Part shown: positions 12,577 to 24,880 of the stretch, in pieces
Position numbering within the stretch: the stretch's first letter is position 1
Layout: the number at the start of each line of letters is the position of its first letter
Assembly (NCBI GenBank): GCA_022496805.1
Contig: CM040090.1
Span: forward strand, 8,364,001 to 8,428,000
Source of the DNA: Pohlia nutans
Lineage: Eukaryota > Streptophyta > Bryopsida > Bryales > Mniaceae
DNA: 64,000 nucleotides
Reading direction: 5' to 3'
The notes under the pieces: generated by a model
What the model was told of the DNA's origin: nothing
Databases searched by the model: none
The model's input: only the letters and a program-made list of their open reading frames with translations
Position numbers and translations under genes: made by a program

Positions 12577-14583
12577 CCCTTTAGTGCCCAGGGTACTGTA
12601 GCTCAGAGCCCTGGATTTCAGTAGATTTTTCCACTGTGGTTGAGACTACCAAAAATAGAATGGGTTAACCCCTAAAGGACCAAGTGTCCTAACTAGGACA
12701 TTTAGAGAATCGGGTAGGTTCCAGTGAACACATTTTTAATCGAATTTTGAAGGAAATTTAATAGTAGATTCCCCAATGTGCCACAAAAATGGGGATTCTA
12801 TTTTTTTTGAATTCGGACACCGTATGTGAAAGTTATGAGGGGAAATGTGTTTTTTTCGGGAGAAAGGGCAGCGGGGCAGTAGAGAAATAGTTGAATTTTA
12901 GGGGGGGGCAACAAGATGGGCGGTGTGTGGAAAATGGGGTGGACTGTGGGGGGCAGAAGACCACCCCGTTTTCCAAACTCATAAATTTTTTAAAAAATAA
13001 ATTTTTTAAAAATTTAAAAATAATTTAAAAAAAAATAAAATTTATTATTTTAAAGTGGAAATTATTATTTCAAAATTAAAAATATTATTTTAAACTGAAA
13101 GTTCAATTTCATAATTAAAAATATTATTTAAAAAATTGAAAAATAAAATCATTTTAAAAAATTAAAAAATTAAAAAATTAAAATTGTCCAATGAGGGACT
13201 GCCACGTGGCAGTGTACCTTGAGAGTTAGTGGGGTCATGAACATTGGAATGGGTTGGCACTTCAATTCCCTTCCTCCACCCTTTATTTCCCCCCTAACCC
13301 CCAAAATTCTTAGAAAATGTGCTACAAGTCTTCTAAAACTTGGAGATTTTATTTTTTTTCAAAAAAAATTTCGCCATTTTGTAGAGGGTGGAATGTACTT
13401 GTGTTTCACCGCTTGGATTTGTATTTTAAATAAAGAAAGTCGAAAATATTGCAATTCCAAAAACATATAGTCTTTTCTGAACTTTTAAACCCCCAACAAG
13501 TGCAAGGTGTTATTCAACATCCTAAACATCTCCAAACACAACGAAAATTGGTACACAACTAAATAACATCATATAGAATGTAAAAGTGAAGTGCGACAAG
13601 TTTCGGTAGTGAGGTTTTTTTGATGTAGCTGTGGTCAAACGCATCTGAAATTTTCGGGCATGTGTTTTTTTGGGGTGTTTTTTTCCATCAAACGCAATTA
13701 TCTTCCAATCCGTGCGATCAAAATCAACGAAATTTGTTGTGTATGTTTTTCAAACAGTTTAGGACAAGATCTTACGATTAGAAGGTAAAAAATAACATTC
13801 TTTTGGATTTTTTGCATGGGGGAGTAAAAATGGCAGCATTGGAGTGTTTTTGGAGGAAAAACACTCCGGTCCTTTAGGGGTTAAATTAGAAAGTAACCGT
13901 ACAATTCTATTCTCAACTCGAGAGCACACATTTTATCAAAATTTGAGAATCATCCGATGGTGGGATCGGAAGATTATAGTATGTATTTGAACTGTATAAT
14001 GCACGCTCAAAAACGAGATTTTGGGGGGTGTGTGACTTCAAAGTTAAATAGAATTTGAGGTAAATTTTCAAAAATAAAAGCAAAGAAGTTAAAATAAAAG
14101 CTATACCCTATGTCAACACCTCTCCGTTGCAATCTTTCATATCAAAAATAGACTCACACATAATTATTGTGAGATTTATAAGTGAAAGTGACTTGTCCAT
14201 GTTCGGTTTAGGACAAAATTTTACATGTTGAAAATTGACAGGAGTGGGTACATTAGTCAAGATCAGATTACATACACTAATGGAAGATGAAGAAGAGAAC
14301 ACAATCCAAAAAAATAAAAAAAGATAACAAACTTCCAAACACAAGAAATACTACACAATACATATGTTGTATTTGTAAGTATTTGCAGTATTTTCGCGTT
14401 CTGTTGATAGGTATTTTGATAGTTGTACAACTCCAAATTGAAAATTTCTTTTTCTGGAAGGTGCGTAATGTATGTGGGAAAATCTGAACTTCAAAACTAA
14501 AGTTCCAATTCTTCACGGATTCTATGCTATTTGCATTTCGAATGTTGTAGTGACCATAATGTGGTCAGGTGGGCACTAAAGGG
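12577..14583. mobile_element. TTAA-flanked piggyBac-like MITE (outer), interrupted
   Basis: Flanked by TTAA at 12573-12576 and 14584-14587. The ends are perfect 13-bp inverted repeats, CCCTTTAGTGCCC and GGGCACTAAAGGG. It is split by a second TTAA element at 12669-13880; without that insert it is about 790 bp. The right half (14280-14480) is shared with 50360-50570 and, inverted, with about 60110-60310. No transposase is encoded. Confidence 0.85.
12669..13880. mobile_element. TTAA-flanked piggyBac-like MITE (inner, nested)
   Basis: 1212 bp flanked by TTAA at 12665-12668 and 13881-13884, with perfect 13-bp ends CCCCTAAAGGACC and GGTCCTTTAGGGG. The interior holds an A/T-rich block (12980-13190), and GGAGTG...CACTCC words near the right end. 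It is related at its right end to the insert in the first intron of the PPR gene (54755-55332). Confidence 0.85.
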
Positions 14584-14587
14584 TTAA

Positions 14588-15338
14588 GGGTGCTTAATCC
14601 GTGCGTTTGCTAAATCCGTGCTTGTGGTCCGAGCATTAAAATCATGCACTGCAACCTAGTAATGTTCGCAAGTTGAGTGCACTCACAGCTGCATCTAAAA
14701 CGAAGTGGGTGGATTTGTATACCACCATGGCCAGTTCTCACCTTGGTCTTGACTGTCAATAGTGGGAATAAGGCATGTCAATGGGATATTTTGTTGATTT
14801 CACTTTGAACATTTTTCATTAATTGAGGTGGTTTGATTTGCTCTTGTGCACGTTGCCGAACGGCTCCTCTAATTCTTGCAAGTATGTGAAATTTTTGCAA
14901 TTACTTTTGGCTGATTCAAGCTGTTCAAATTGCTTAAGTGCACGGTTTAAGCACCGTCTACCTTAATAGCAGGAAAGGTATTTATTTGGATATACTTGCT
15001 TGCAAGTAAGGTAAGGGTACAGTTGCTGTCAATTTAAGCCTTTAAACCTATATGGAGCATTTTAGCATATATGTTTCTATAGTGCTAAAGTATAAATACT
15101 GTAATCAGTGAAAATAAGGAGTTTTGCATATTAGAAATGAGAGTTTGTTCAAGGACTTAATTTTCTTAATTGGAGAAGAGGAAATCATGAAGAGGCAAAG
15201 TAATTTCATATTTTCAACCCTTGTAGATATTTTTCTACACTTTTCCAAAGTGGAAAGTTTTTCAAATCCTCTTGTGGTTATATAGGCTCATCGTAAACGG
15301 TTACTAGAGCCCATTTTAAATGGTTACTAGGACTCATC
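14588..15338. other. Intergenic, no gene seen
   Basis: No ORF with family features. At 15295-15340 the word GGTTACTAG occurs twice. Confidence 0.45.
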
Positions 15339-15342
15339 TTAA

Positions 15343-15876
15343 CCCCTAAACGTACTAGGGTGTCCAAGGTGCAATTGAAAAATTGAAAAAAATCATCATG
15401 AACTACTATTTAGAAGAATATTTTGGAATTGATATACAAATGAAAATTCTAGATTTTGAATTTTAGATTCCATCTGTACGATTCAATCCACTCATACTAT
15501 CACCAATATTTAATTATCAATTTTGAAAGTTAAAATTAAAAATACCTTCTAAATTTGATTACAAACAAAATTTTAATATTTTTTGAGTAAAATTTGTTGG
15601 AATGGGTTTGAAGTGAGATACTCTTAAACGAGGTGATTCTTTGAAATTTTTGTGTTCTTTAAATCTATGACCTCATTTTTGCAAGGCCACTTATGAACTA
15701 TAGCCAATGCAATAAATATGTACTCTAGTATGAATAAATCTAGCCATTAGATAGGATAACAACTTAGTGAGGTATCTCCAAAAAAATGAATGAATTTCAT
15801 CCAAGCATTGATGAAAACATACAATGGATTTGAATTTGTTAGTTGTTCAGAAACTCGAGGCTATGACATTTAGGGG
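15343..15876. mobile_element. TTAA-flanked piggyBac-like MITE
   Basis: 534 bp between TTAA at 15339-15342 and 15877-15880. The left end is CCCCTAAACGTACTAGGG. The right end in reverse complement is CCCCTAAATGTCATAGCC. Part of the interior (15410-15520) resembles 25600-25720 and 50040-50140. Confidence 0.8.
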
Positions 15877-15880
15877 TTAA

Positions 15881-18304
15881 ATCAATAATGTGCTAACCCA
15901 CCATTCTACCCAAAATAGAGAAAATGCAAAAAACTGACTGATTGGTATATTTTTCCAAAAAAAACTGTTTAAAGTCACTAACTTCTTTATTTCAATGGCA
16001 ATTTATTGCACCACTATGAGGTAGATAACTGTTTGTGGTACATCTACCTCACTATTGAAAAGGATGGACTCCTACGTATAGGTCTCCCTTTATTTGTGAC
16101 AGGAAAAAGAAAGGTGGACTCCACTAACTGCTAAAGAACCTTTTGTATAGTACCTCATGAGTAGGATAGAAAGGATGACAATTTTTACACAGCAAGCAAT
16201 TACAAATTTACAATATTCAAAAGAGCTTTTAGTAGAGGCAGATGGTTTTTTGTTCTCTGTCAGAGTATCAGAAATCCTGCGATGAGAATTTACTCTAGAC
16301 TGAGAAGTGAATGAACATAACGATGTTTCAGTTGTACATATTATCATGCAAGAAGGAACTGAAGAGATTCTAGTCAAAAGAAGTTCCCTTCAATATTCCT
16401 GAAAAAGTCCACCAGAGCTTTTGTTTTGCATTTCCCATTGTTTCCACTGGCAAACAATATTTTATTTGGAAAAGATGGCCCAATTGACAACACTTCCTCC
16501 AATAAACTCTTCATTCACGTTGGTCCGAAGGGTCAGAGTTACTCTTTCTCTATTTGGAAAGGTCAAGTGGCGACACGAGTCCTTTTTGGGGGAGTGCTTG
16601 ATTTTAATGCGATGCTATTTTAGTACAATGGATAATATTGTATTTTGTTTAACTCAAATTAACGAGATTAAAGATGTGAATCTTGGGCATGAATCTAGCT
16701 TTCTTGGAAATTGATAAAGTCTAGATTTTGTGAGAGTGTGGAGGTTCCAAATTTGAATCTCCACGCTCTAGGAATGTAGATGACAAAATTTACCATGACA
16801 AAGCTTAATTTTGAAACTAATGTGGCAAATACATAAATTTGACTTATTAGTGTTTATGTAGCAATAACATTAGAAATTTTAACTAAGATGTTTTGCCAGG
16901 GGTTCTTTTTTCGAGTGCAATCTGTACCATTTGAATATAAAATAAACTAGCATTGCTTGTTCAACATTCACCATGGTGTTTTGCAAAGCTAGTCAAGTTA
17001 CCTCTTGGAACTTGTCGTGTATGACTGGATCTATGATGTTGACGTGATTGGCTTGATTGTAGACAATTTGGGCAACAAATGGTAGGAAATAATACCTCTT
17101 CACGTAGAATTTGCACGTGCAGCCTCACTTGATAGACTCCCTCTTGATTTTAGGGTGATGGAGAGTCTATTATCCTAAAACCTCTTTGTCTTTGCATGGG
17201 GTCAACTATTTGCATGGTACGCAGTAGTATGAGTGTGGAGTACAGGTGCAGTTAATTCTTTGAATATGTTTTGATATCAACAAAATTATTCTTTAAATCT
17301 CAAACCCTAAACCCTAAATCCTAAATTTCAAATTCTACACCCTAAACGTCAAATTCTAAATCCAAATCCCACACTACCACATGGCAATGCTAAAAGGGCA
17401 AAATATTCTGCACCCACACCGCCTGCATCTTGTACCCCAAATTTCTTTAGTTTTTATATACATCAATCTTACCATTTTTCATTTTGTTTTTTACTTTTAA
17501 ATATCACCAATGAGTTTTAGTTTTCAAGAGAGATTTTGACAACTATGCATCTTGTGAATTCAATGCAAACCCAAGATTTCAACAAAGTTGGTGCACTCTA
17601 CCTTGCAACTACCCCGGAATATATGCAGTTTTCTTGAACTTGGAAGATTCGTATGGCGTGGGCACAAATTCAAGGTCAATAGAGACGTTTCCATCCAAAT
17701 TTGAAATGGCCAAATGGTGGATACTACAGATGATCTGGCATGTCACAAATCTCTACGAGGTTATATCTCAAGGTACTCTGTATGCTTCCTGCCTTGGAGC
17801 TCTTCCTCGAGACTCACTACCCCCCTCTCCGGAAACCCACATGAAGGCTTCCTTCATCCTTGTCTTCTAACCACTTGTGGTACAACCCTAGGCAAGAAAT
17901 CTTGCCCATCTTCACATATCTCAACAAGAAGCGGTGCTAATATCCTAAATCTTTAACCATGGGACCCCTAAACCCTAAGTCCCCAACGCTAAAACCCTAA
18001 TTGTAGAGACAAAATTGGTGGAGGCAAAATCTAAACGCTAAAATCTGCGGCCGCTTGTGGGGGTCCACCTGGGTACAACTTTGCTCTTGGAAGACTTTTT
18101 TTTTTTTTTTTTTTTCTTTCCTTCTTCTTTTTTCTTTCTTCTTCTTTCTTCCTTCTTCCTTCTTTCTTCTTTCTTCTGTTTTTGTTTTTGTGTGTGTGGA
18201 TATCTGAGATGTTGCATCCAAGAAGGGGTCTCCGATAGGGGTACCTAGGAGACAGGACTGAAAGAAAATGGAGCGGAATGAGCACTAGTAGAAAACTTCC
18301 GGAG
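15881..18304. other. Intergenic with telomere-like words and a polypyrimidine tract
   Basis: No gene was found; the ORFs here lack domain features. Degenerate CCCTAAA words occur at 17304-17350 and 17965-18000, like decayed interstitial plant telomere repeats. A T-rich then TTC/CTT-rich tract runs from 18094 to 18190. The ORFs made of Lys/Glu or Phe/Ser across it are low-complexity artefacts. Confidence 0.55.
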
Positions 18305-18463
18305 CACTAGTAGAAAAGGTGGCGCTCTCTAGGGACATGCCCACCCAAAATCACTCTACATGCGTTGAATTGGGCACTACTTGCATGCGTGGAATTAGGC
18401 ACTATTTGCAAGCGTGGAATTGGGCACTACTTGCATCTCCCTCAGCAGTCACCTTTTCTACTG
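18305..18463. mobile_element. CACTA-type MITE
   Basis: The left end CACTAGTAGAAAAGGTGGC pairs with CACCTTTTCTACTG on the right. An extra partial left end, CACTAGTAGAAAAC, stands just upstream at 18283. Inside, a unit around GTGGAATTGGGCACTACTTG is repeated about three times. It is related to 23876-23994. Confidence 0.7.
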
Positions 18464-19539
18464 TTTAATGGAGGTGAAAAGAAATCTGAGGGGAAAGATC
18501 CGGATGGGGAAAGGAATGAGAAAATAAGAGGCAGTTGGAAGGATGAGCATCTAGCTTCTGCCTGCAAAGGGAACCTGGATTGAGTGTAATGAGCAGGACC
18601 TGAAATCTGCCTGTGCAAAAATTGATCGTCTGTTGCATAATCGAGGATACAGTCCAGTGGAATCAGGTGTCGTAAACTCAAAGTTAGACCATACAATGAT
18701 AAGCTTACAGATGTCGTTACATGAACACAGTGTGAAGTGTGAACGCTTCATCAATTCATGCTGAAAGGAGATTCAAACCATTTGAAGAAAAACTAAATAA
18801 AACAGAATCATGGGTTGAAAGTTTACATCTCGTCAACAGGATCACTGACTTTACACTGAACTTGTCACCTCCCAGCTCATGGGAACAAAAGAAATATCAG
18901 GTAGCTTTCCAGTGAGCCAGGAGGCCCCTGGGGCCCATGAAATGCACGTGATGATCCCAAGTTGCGACGTCCCATTCCGAATCTCTTCGAGGCCCAAGCA
19001 GCCAATTGTTTTATTTGTTTTTTTCCTTCAATCAAGCGACACGCTTCCTGGTACGGAAAAAATATGGATAGAGTTTTATGCTCATCCATATAATTATTTA
19101 TGGTAAGGATATTTCATCCAAATAGTGACGACTGTAGTTATTTATTTGTTGACACTTTCATCTACTTTTTGCCCATGATTTCGAATTTAATAGTAGCTAC
19201 TCCCAAAATCAGGTAAAAGAAAAGAAAAAGAATTAGCTGGGTTCAAGGCAGGCCGCAGCATCACAAACTCCGGCCCTAATCACTCATGCACAGACAGACG
19301 GCAATACATATATGATTTGTATTCGGCAGTTGTAAACGGAGGAATCCAAGCGTGGAGCGCTACCGAAATGGTCAAAAGCTGCAACTTCGGAAACTGGTGT
19401 AGTAGTTTCGAAGGGCCGAGCGACAGTAGTAGTATACTTCGGTTATGATGTGGAGTGCGTGATAGTTACGAAGGCTAGCTCTCGTTTTGGCCGGGAGAGT
19501 GAGTGAGTAGTGTGAGAGTTTTGTGAGAATTGGGGCGCG
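18464..19539. other. Upstream region of the AMT1 gene
   Basis: No coding features. It should hold the AMT1 promoter and 5' leader, and GC content rises after about 19240. No TATA box or nitrogen-response site could be assigned with confidence. Confidence 0.4.
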
Positions 19540-19770
19540 ATGTCGACGTTCGGGTGTGCGGATGGGGACCTAGCGACGCTGCAGGGGTTTCTGGGCGCGG
19601 GCGCGGGGAATGCGTCGGGGGTGAGTGAGTTTCTGTGCACGAAGCTGGGCGGGATCTCGACGCAGCTCGGGTACACCGCGCTGGCCGTGGACAACACGTA
19701 CTTGCTGTTCTCCACGTACCTGGTGTTCTCCATGCAGATAGGATTCGCCATGCTGTGCGCGGGGTCCGTG

Positions 19771-19811
<41 letters not shown>

Positions 19812-21553
19812 GGACGCGGCCTGCGGCGGGATCTCCTACTACATCTTCGGGTTCGCGTTCGCGTTCGGCGTCACGCCCACGGGCTCCACCAACGGCTTCA
19901 TCGGGCACTTCAACTGGGGTCTCAAGAACGTGCCCAACGAGTCCTTCGACTACAGCTTCTTCATGTTCCAGTGGGCGTTTGCCATCGCCGCCGCGGGGAT
20001 CACCTCCGGCTCCATTGCCGAGCGCACGCAGTTCGTGGCGTACCTGGTGTACTCCTCGGTGCTGACGGGGTTCGTGTACCCAATTGTGTCGCACTGGGTG
20101 TGGGCGAGCGACGGCTGGCTGTCCGCGTCCAAGACCCGGGGGCCGGGCTCGCTCCTGTTCGGATCCGGCGCGATCGACTTCGCCGGGAGCGGCGTGGTGC
20201 ACATGGTGGGCGGCATTGCGGGGCTGTGGGGCGCGCTCATCGAGGGCCCTCGCATTGGCCGCTTCGACAAGACGGGGAACGCGCTCAATTTCCGTGGCCA
20301 TTCTGCCACGCTGGTGGTGCTGGGCACGTTCCTGCTGTGGTTCGGCTGGTACGGGTTCAATCCCGGCAGCTTCGTGAAGATTTTGGTGCCGTATAGCGGC
20401 TTCCGTGGCAACTGGAGCGGCGTGGGCAGAGCCGCCGTCACCACCACCATCGCCGGCTCCACCGCGGGCGTCACCACCTTGTTCGCTAAGCGGCTGCTTG
20501 ACGGACACTGGAACGTTTTGGACGTCTGCAACGGCTTGCTCGGCGGATTCGCTGCCATCACCGCCTCCTGCTCCGTCGTCGCACCCTGGGCCGCCATCAT
20601 CTGTGGATTCGGCTCCGCGTGGGTCCTCATCGGACTGAACCGCCTCGCAGGTACGGTACAGTAATCAATCAATTATGCCTTTCTCAATCATCATCAACGT
20701 ACGCCTTTCAGAGCCTGGAAGGCTGGAACCATGTCCAATTCACTAGGAAGTTAACATTACTGCCAAACTGCTGTTAATAGCAAGTGGTTGTTCAATTTAG
20801 CAAGTGTGATCACCATCATCCTTGTACCCATTACTGCCTGGTAATACGGTCAGGGCTCCTTGAGTTTTGAAATCTCAGGCTCTGGTCTTCTGCTCTCATT
20901 CATAACATGCAGTACGTCTGTGTATGTATAGCTTGCACCCGTTCCACAAAGTAAACGAATCTGAAGCTAGCACTGAGCAACGGATTTAAGTGCTAGGCGG
21001 AAATTCACGAGCCGCCTTTGGAAGTTACATAACATGATTCAGAGCTGGAGATTGTAGACAGAGATTGATTCCTTTTCCGATGATTGATTTCAGAAGGTGT
21101 CAGTAATTAATGGTGTGTGTGTGTGTGTGTGTGGCAGCTCGATTGAAATTCGATGACCCTCTGGAAGCGGCGCAGCTGCACGGAGGGTGTGGAGCGTGGG
21201 GGGTGTTTTTCGTGGGGCTGTTCGCGGAGAAGAATTACGTGCAGGAGATTTACGGGGGCAAGCCTGACAGACCCTACGGGTTGTTCATGGGAGGCGGGGG
21301 CAAGCTGCTGGCCGCGCAGATCATCGAGATCCTTGCCATCGCCGGCTGGGTGAGCGTGACCATGGGACCTCTCTTCTTTTTGCTCCACAAGCTGAAGCTG
21401 CTGCGCATCACCCCGGAAGACGAGATGGCGGGCATGGATGTCACCCGCCACGGTGGCTCGGCCTACATCCACGCTGATGGGTCCGACCATCAGATGAACT
21501 TGCAAACCATCAACGGTGACAAGTCCCGTTCCAACGACCAGATGCCAATCTAA
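19540..21553 (+). CDS. AMT1: AMT1-type ammonium transporter
   Basis: Two exons, 19540-20650 and 21138-21553 (intron 487 bp), give 508 residues, the usual AMT1 length. The splice joins LNRLA to [17 protein letters not shown], as the family requires. The chosen ATG gives the typical short extracellular N-terminus before the conserved [20 protein letters not shown] block. Family landmarks are [12 protein letters not shown] (75-86), GSIAERTQF (157-165), the signature [13 protein letters not shown] (213-225), and the pore twin histidines His221 and His385. The cytosolic tail keeps [10 protein letters not shown] with Thr473. This aligns with the threonine whose phosphorylation closes Arabidopsis AMT1;1 (T460, known for the family), so allosteric shut-off is likely kept. 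It should be an eleven-helix plasma-membrane trimer importing ammonium. The CDS is far more GC-rich than its flanks. Confidence 0.97.
21111..21133. repeat. (TG)n tract at the 3' end of the AMT1 intron
   Basis: About 11 TG units end just before the GGCAG acceptor at 21133-21137, replacing the usual pyrimidine-only tract. Length changes here could affect splicing; this is inference. Confidence 0.85.
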
Positions 21554-21576
21554 GAACTAACATAGATAGATATGAA

Positions 21577-21703
21577 CTCCGGTCGAGGTCGGCGTGAATA
21601 AAGTGTCTGTTCGTCTTGACAATGTGCCAGTGCCCACCGGACAAAGGGCCATTGGTGCAAGACTACTCTCCTCTTTCGAGAATAGACACTTTAGTGACCG
21701 GAG
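21577..21703. mobile_element. Short foldback element in the AMT1 3' flank
   Basis: 127 bp with ends CTCCGGTC and GACCGGAG. Inside these, imperfectly inverted words AAAGTGTCTGTTCG and CGAGAATAGACACTTT make a long hairpin. It starts 24 bases after the stop codon, so it is likely transcribed in the 3' UTR. A diverged copy lies at 11400-11538. No clean target duplication is seen. Confidence 0.65.
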
Positions 21704-22362
21704 CAAGCACTATCACATATACATATCCATGCTTGGGCTAGCTGCACTATTACTTATGTCTCAGGGTGAATTCCAGGTCATATCCATAGGTACGACACAA
21801 GGTAATGCAGCACCAGCTCCCTTCGAAAAGAAAGCCAACTTGGAATTCTTTAGTTTGGGAATTTGCAACTTGGAGGTTTGGGTTGGCTGTACTGTACTGT
21901 ACTGTCTTCAGCACTAGGCAAGCTTCACTATGATAATATAGGGAAGAACCGGAGATAAAGAAAGGAAGGGCTAGATATATTGGAGTGACAGCAAGTAGCT
22001 TGGAGATCATATTGTGAATTATTCCTTGTTGGTACGGTTCTATGTTATTGTGTACTATTATCAATCAATAGTGGAAATCATTAGTCCCCTCCGTACGTGT
22101 ATTCTGCAATGAACTTACTGTCATGATTTGTCATTTTTCTGTGTGAGGAATGATCAGCTGGTTCTGCTTATCACCTGTAAAGACTCCTTGGTTTGGACTG
22201 TAGTTGAAGTTCATTCATAATAGCAGTGGAATGTGAACAGTGGAGGAGAAAGCCGTTTGGTAACTACCGTACTTATTATTGAAAGGCTCCTCATCTTGCT
22301 GGCATGTAAAGCACTGGTTGGAGCTACTTAACGAGTAACTTGGATAAGTTATAGTCACTTAG
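21704..22362. other. 3' flank of AMT1, no gene seen
   Basis: AT-rich sequence, probably including the AMT1 polyadenylation site. ACTGTACTGTACTGT near 21888 is a short tandem repeat. Confidence 0.4.
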
Positions 22363-22366
22363 GGCC

Positions 22367-22775
22367 TCGTTCCATGCTTGGATCGGTCCGGCAGTAAACA
22401 TTGACTTCACCACCACCGAAATCTGCAAAGCACTTCCATGTGAATGCTTATTTCATGTGAAATCTCTAAAAAATCCCACCCTGATAATTTTGTACAACAC
22501 GCGGCGCATCCACAGCTTGTTCAGGGCCGCATGGCTGGAGTTATCCTTCTCTAAGTTGGTGAGAACTAAGGGCGGACTTCCATGTGGGGATCGGTTGGGT
22601 GGAAGGCACTAGAAGGCAAGAATTGAGGTCTCAAGAACCACCCATGCTCCACCCATTTCCGTACAAATGAAATATATACTCTTGAATCCTCCTGTTTCCA
22701 CCCATTTCGGTGGAGCTTCCTCCTTTTGAGGACCAGCCACCCACTGCCCCCCTTACATGGAAGGAGGCCCTAAGT
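22367..22775. mobile_element. MITE with ACTTAGGGCCTC ends
   Basis: 409 bp. The left end ACTTAGGGCCTCGTTCCATG and the right end (reverse complement) ACTTAGGGCCTCCTTCCATG differ at one position, and AGTC flanks both sides. A second, more decayed copy lies at 29353-29678. Superfamily unresolved. Confidence 0.75.
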
Positions 22776-22803
22776 AGTCGAGTGAGACTGTTTCGAGACA
22801 CTA

Positions 22804-23202
22804 AGGTTGGATGTCCTAAAACCATCACCTCCCCCAATTATGACATGTAGAGTTTTCTTGGGGCCACCACAATTGAGACTCAAAACCACCAATTTCACTA
22901 TTCAAGTAGACCAATGGCATGCCAAGCATTGCAAAGAAGCAATTGGTGGTTTTGGGTATCACTATGAGTGAAAATTAATACCACATGGTGTCGTCATGGG
23001 GGAACCTGTATGTTGATATCGAGTGCCGGTGTTCTTTCTTCTTTTAAAATTTGTATCAATTTCAATATTGGGAATAAAATTGCGAAAATTTGTGCATTCC
23101 GTGAGAAATCTTCTTCCAAATGACCAAAAAATATTTCTCATAAATAACCTTATTAAAATCTGGCAATATTTCTTAAGTTCGTGGTTTTAGGACATCCAAC
23201 CT
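22804..23202. mobile_element. Stowaway-like MITE, AGGTTGG family, copy 2
   Basis: 399 bp with ends AGGTTGGATGTCC and GGACATCCAACCT, flanked by TA. It is the best-preserved copy. It carries an uninterrupted TTAA at 22975-22978, at the position where the copy at 33199-35129 has a TTAA element inserted. Confidence 0.85.
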
Positions 23203-23418
23203 TAGTGTATGAAAACTCCCCTCTTGAAAACCAACAACCTAGTATGATTTTGTTAAAAAGGTGGATTTTAGTGAAATTGGCGCAGTTTCAGCCATCTCAC
23301 TAAAAATTTGTATCTATATTGGTCCTAGTTTTTAGAGCTATGAGCATTTTTGAATGTTACAAGTTATATTTTGAACCAATGTTGTATTCTTTCATTATGT
23401 TTCAACAAGGCATTTGTA

Positions 23419-23718
23419 CTACACCGATTATTGCCATTACTGTGAGTCACAGAATAAGCCGTGTACAATCTCCCACCAATCCTCAATTAGTATGAGGCTT
23501 TACACACATTCCTCACTACCGGTACTCATTGTGAGAATTTTCAAGTACTGTGAGGCACACTTCGTTTTGAAACCACAATTATTGTGAGTCACTCTTTTTT
23601 TCTAATACCACAATTACTATGAGTCACTCTTTAGTTCTAATACTGTAATTACTATGAATCACACTTTATTCTAATATCACAATTACTGTAACTCATAGTA
23701 ATGGTAATAATTGATGTA
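23419..23718. mobile_element. TA-flanked MITE, CTACACC family, copy 1
   Basis: The left arm CTACACCGATTATTGCC continues into ATTACTGTGAGTCACA. The right arm is its diverged inverse ending near GATGTA. The interior has repeated CACAATTACTRTGAGTCAC units. The second copy is 47282-47499. Confidence 0.7.
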
Positions 23719-23875
23719 ATAAGACAAGCAATGTTGTAAATCAAACAACATGGGCACATGGTCATCTAGAGAAATAAGTATTCTTTAAATTTTCTTTGAA
23801 AATGCTATATTGTAGACAAAAATTGTTTTGTCATTTGATGTCGCATCGACTGCCAAGTTACGTCAATTGTTAGGG

Positions 23876-23994
23876 CACTAGTAGAAAAGGTGGCATTGTC
23901 GAGGAAGATGCCCAAGCAAGTGTTGCCCAATTCCACGCATGTAGGCAGCATTTGCATATGCATCTCCCTCGGCAATACCACTTTTCTACTAGTG
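23876..23994. mobile_element. CACTA-type MITE, near-complete hairpin
   Basis: 119 bp. The left end CACTAGTAGAAAAGGTGGC and right end (reverse complement) CACTAGTAGAAAAGTGG match. Inner arms GAGGAAGATGC and GCATCTCCCTC also pair. Related to 18305-18463. Confidence 0.75.
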
Positions 23995-24121
23995 GAGGCA
24001 TGCTCTAAGCATTGGTAATTTAACCAATGTTTCCGTTAAGGTTGACATACCTTGCTAATTTGATTGTGTGTTCTTGTAAATGCCACAATAAAGTCTACTG
24101 CATTTTGTTTAATCCTTAACC

Positions 24122-24876
24122 ATCCCGACGTCCATATTTTGGATGTTTTTTGGGATATATTCACCTTCAAAAAGCTGTAACTTTTGAAAAAGTGTCCAAT
24201 TTTAATGAAATTCTAGAAAAACTCCCCTCATGATGTTCGGAATGAGTGGTAAAAATTTCAAATCAATTCAAGATGTATCGAATTTTTGGTAATCATTTGA
24301 AAGTAGGGGTCTCTTTTTTGGACAGTTTTTGTGAATTTTGATGGCTGCAACCGTTCGGGGGCTTGTATCTCCTTCTTCCATGTCCGTTTTCATTTTAAAA
24401 AGAATTATTGGGTTGGATTTGCCTTGAAGTCTAGTCACAATGGTAAAATTTTCATGTCAATACATGTTGTTTTGAATGTTTGGGAGTCATTTTAGGGCAC
24501 GGGTCTAGTTTGGACACTTTTTGTTTTTTGGGTCAAATCGGTCACTTTTTGTGCTACTTTTTGACATTGCAAGGCCATTCTAGGGCACACTAAATTTTTT
24601 TCATGAGTTTCTTTTGGTACCAATGTGTTTATATGATGATTTTGAACTACTTTATAGTTGAAAGTTTTTTCATTTGAGTAATGTTGAAAACGAATTTCAC
24701 CTCTAACTGTGTTGTTAGGAAAATTTGAGCATCCTTTTTTTTACACATGATCTACAACCTGTATAATTATTACAAGATTTTACGATTGAGATTCCTATAC
24801 CTCACTTACAATTAGACCTATAACACAATAAAAGCAATGATGATTTAAGCCCAAAAAAGTTAGGGACGCTTGGGGG
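24122..24876. mobile_element. TTAA-flanked piggyBac-like MITE, inverted sister of 29986-30794
   Basis: 755 bp between TTAA at 24118-24121 and 24877-24880. The ends are CCATCCCGACGTCC and (reverse complement) CCCCCAAGCGTCCC. Its whole length matches 29986-30794 in opposite orientation, including GTCCAAACTAGA- and AAAAGTGACC-type words. Confidence 0.8.
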
Positions 24877-24880
24877 TTAA

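Noticed and set aside
18031..18285. Lys/Glu-rich minus-strand protein
   Set aside because: Low-complexity translation of a T/CTT-rich tract.
19570..20508. 312-residue minus-strand frame and other long frames over 19540-20670
   Set aside because: Shadows of the GC-rich AMT1 exon; no family features and extreme Arg/Ala/His composition.
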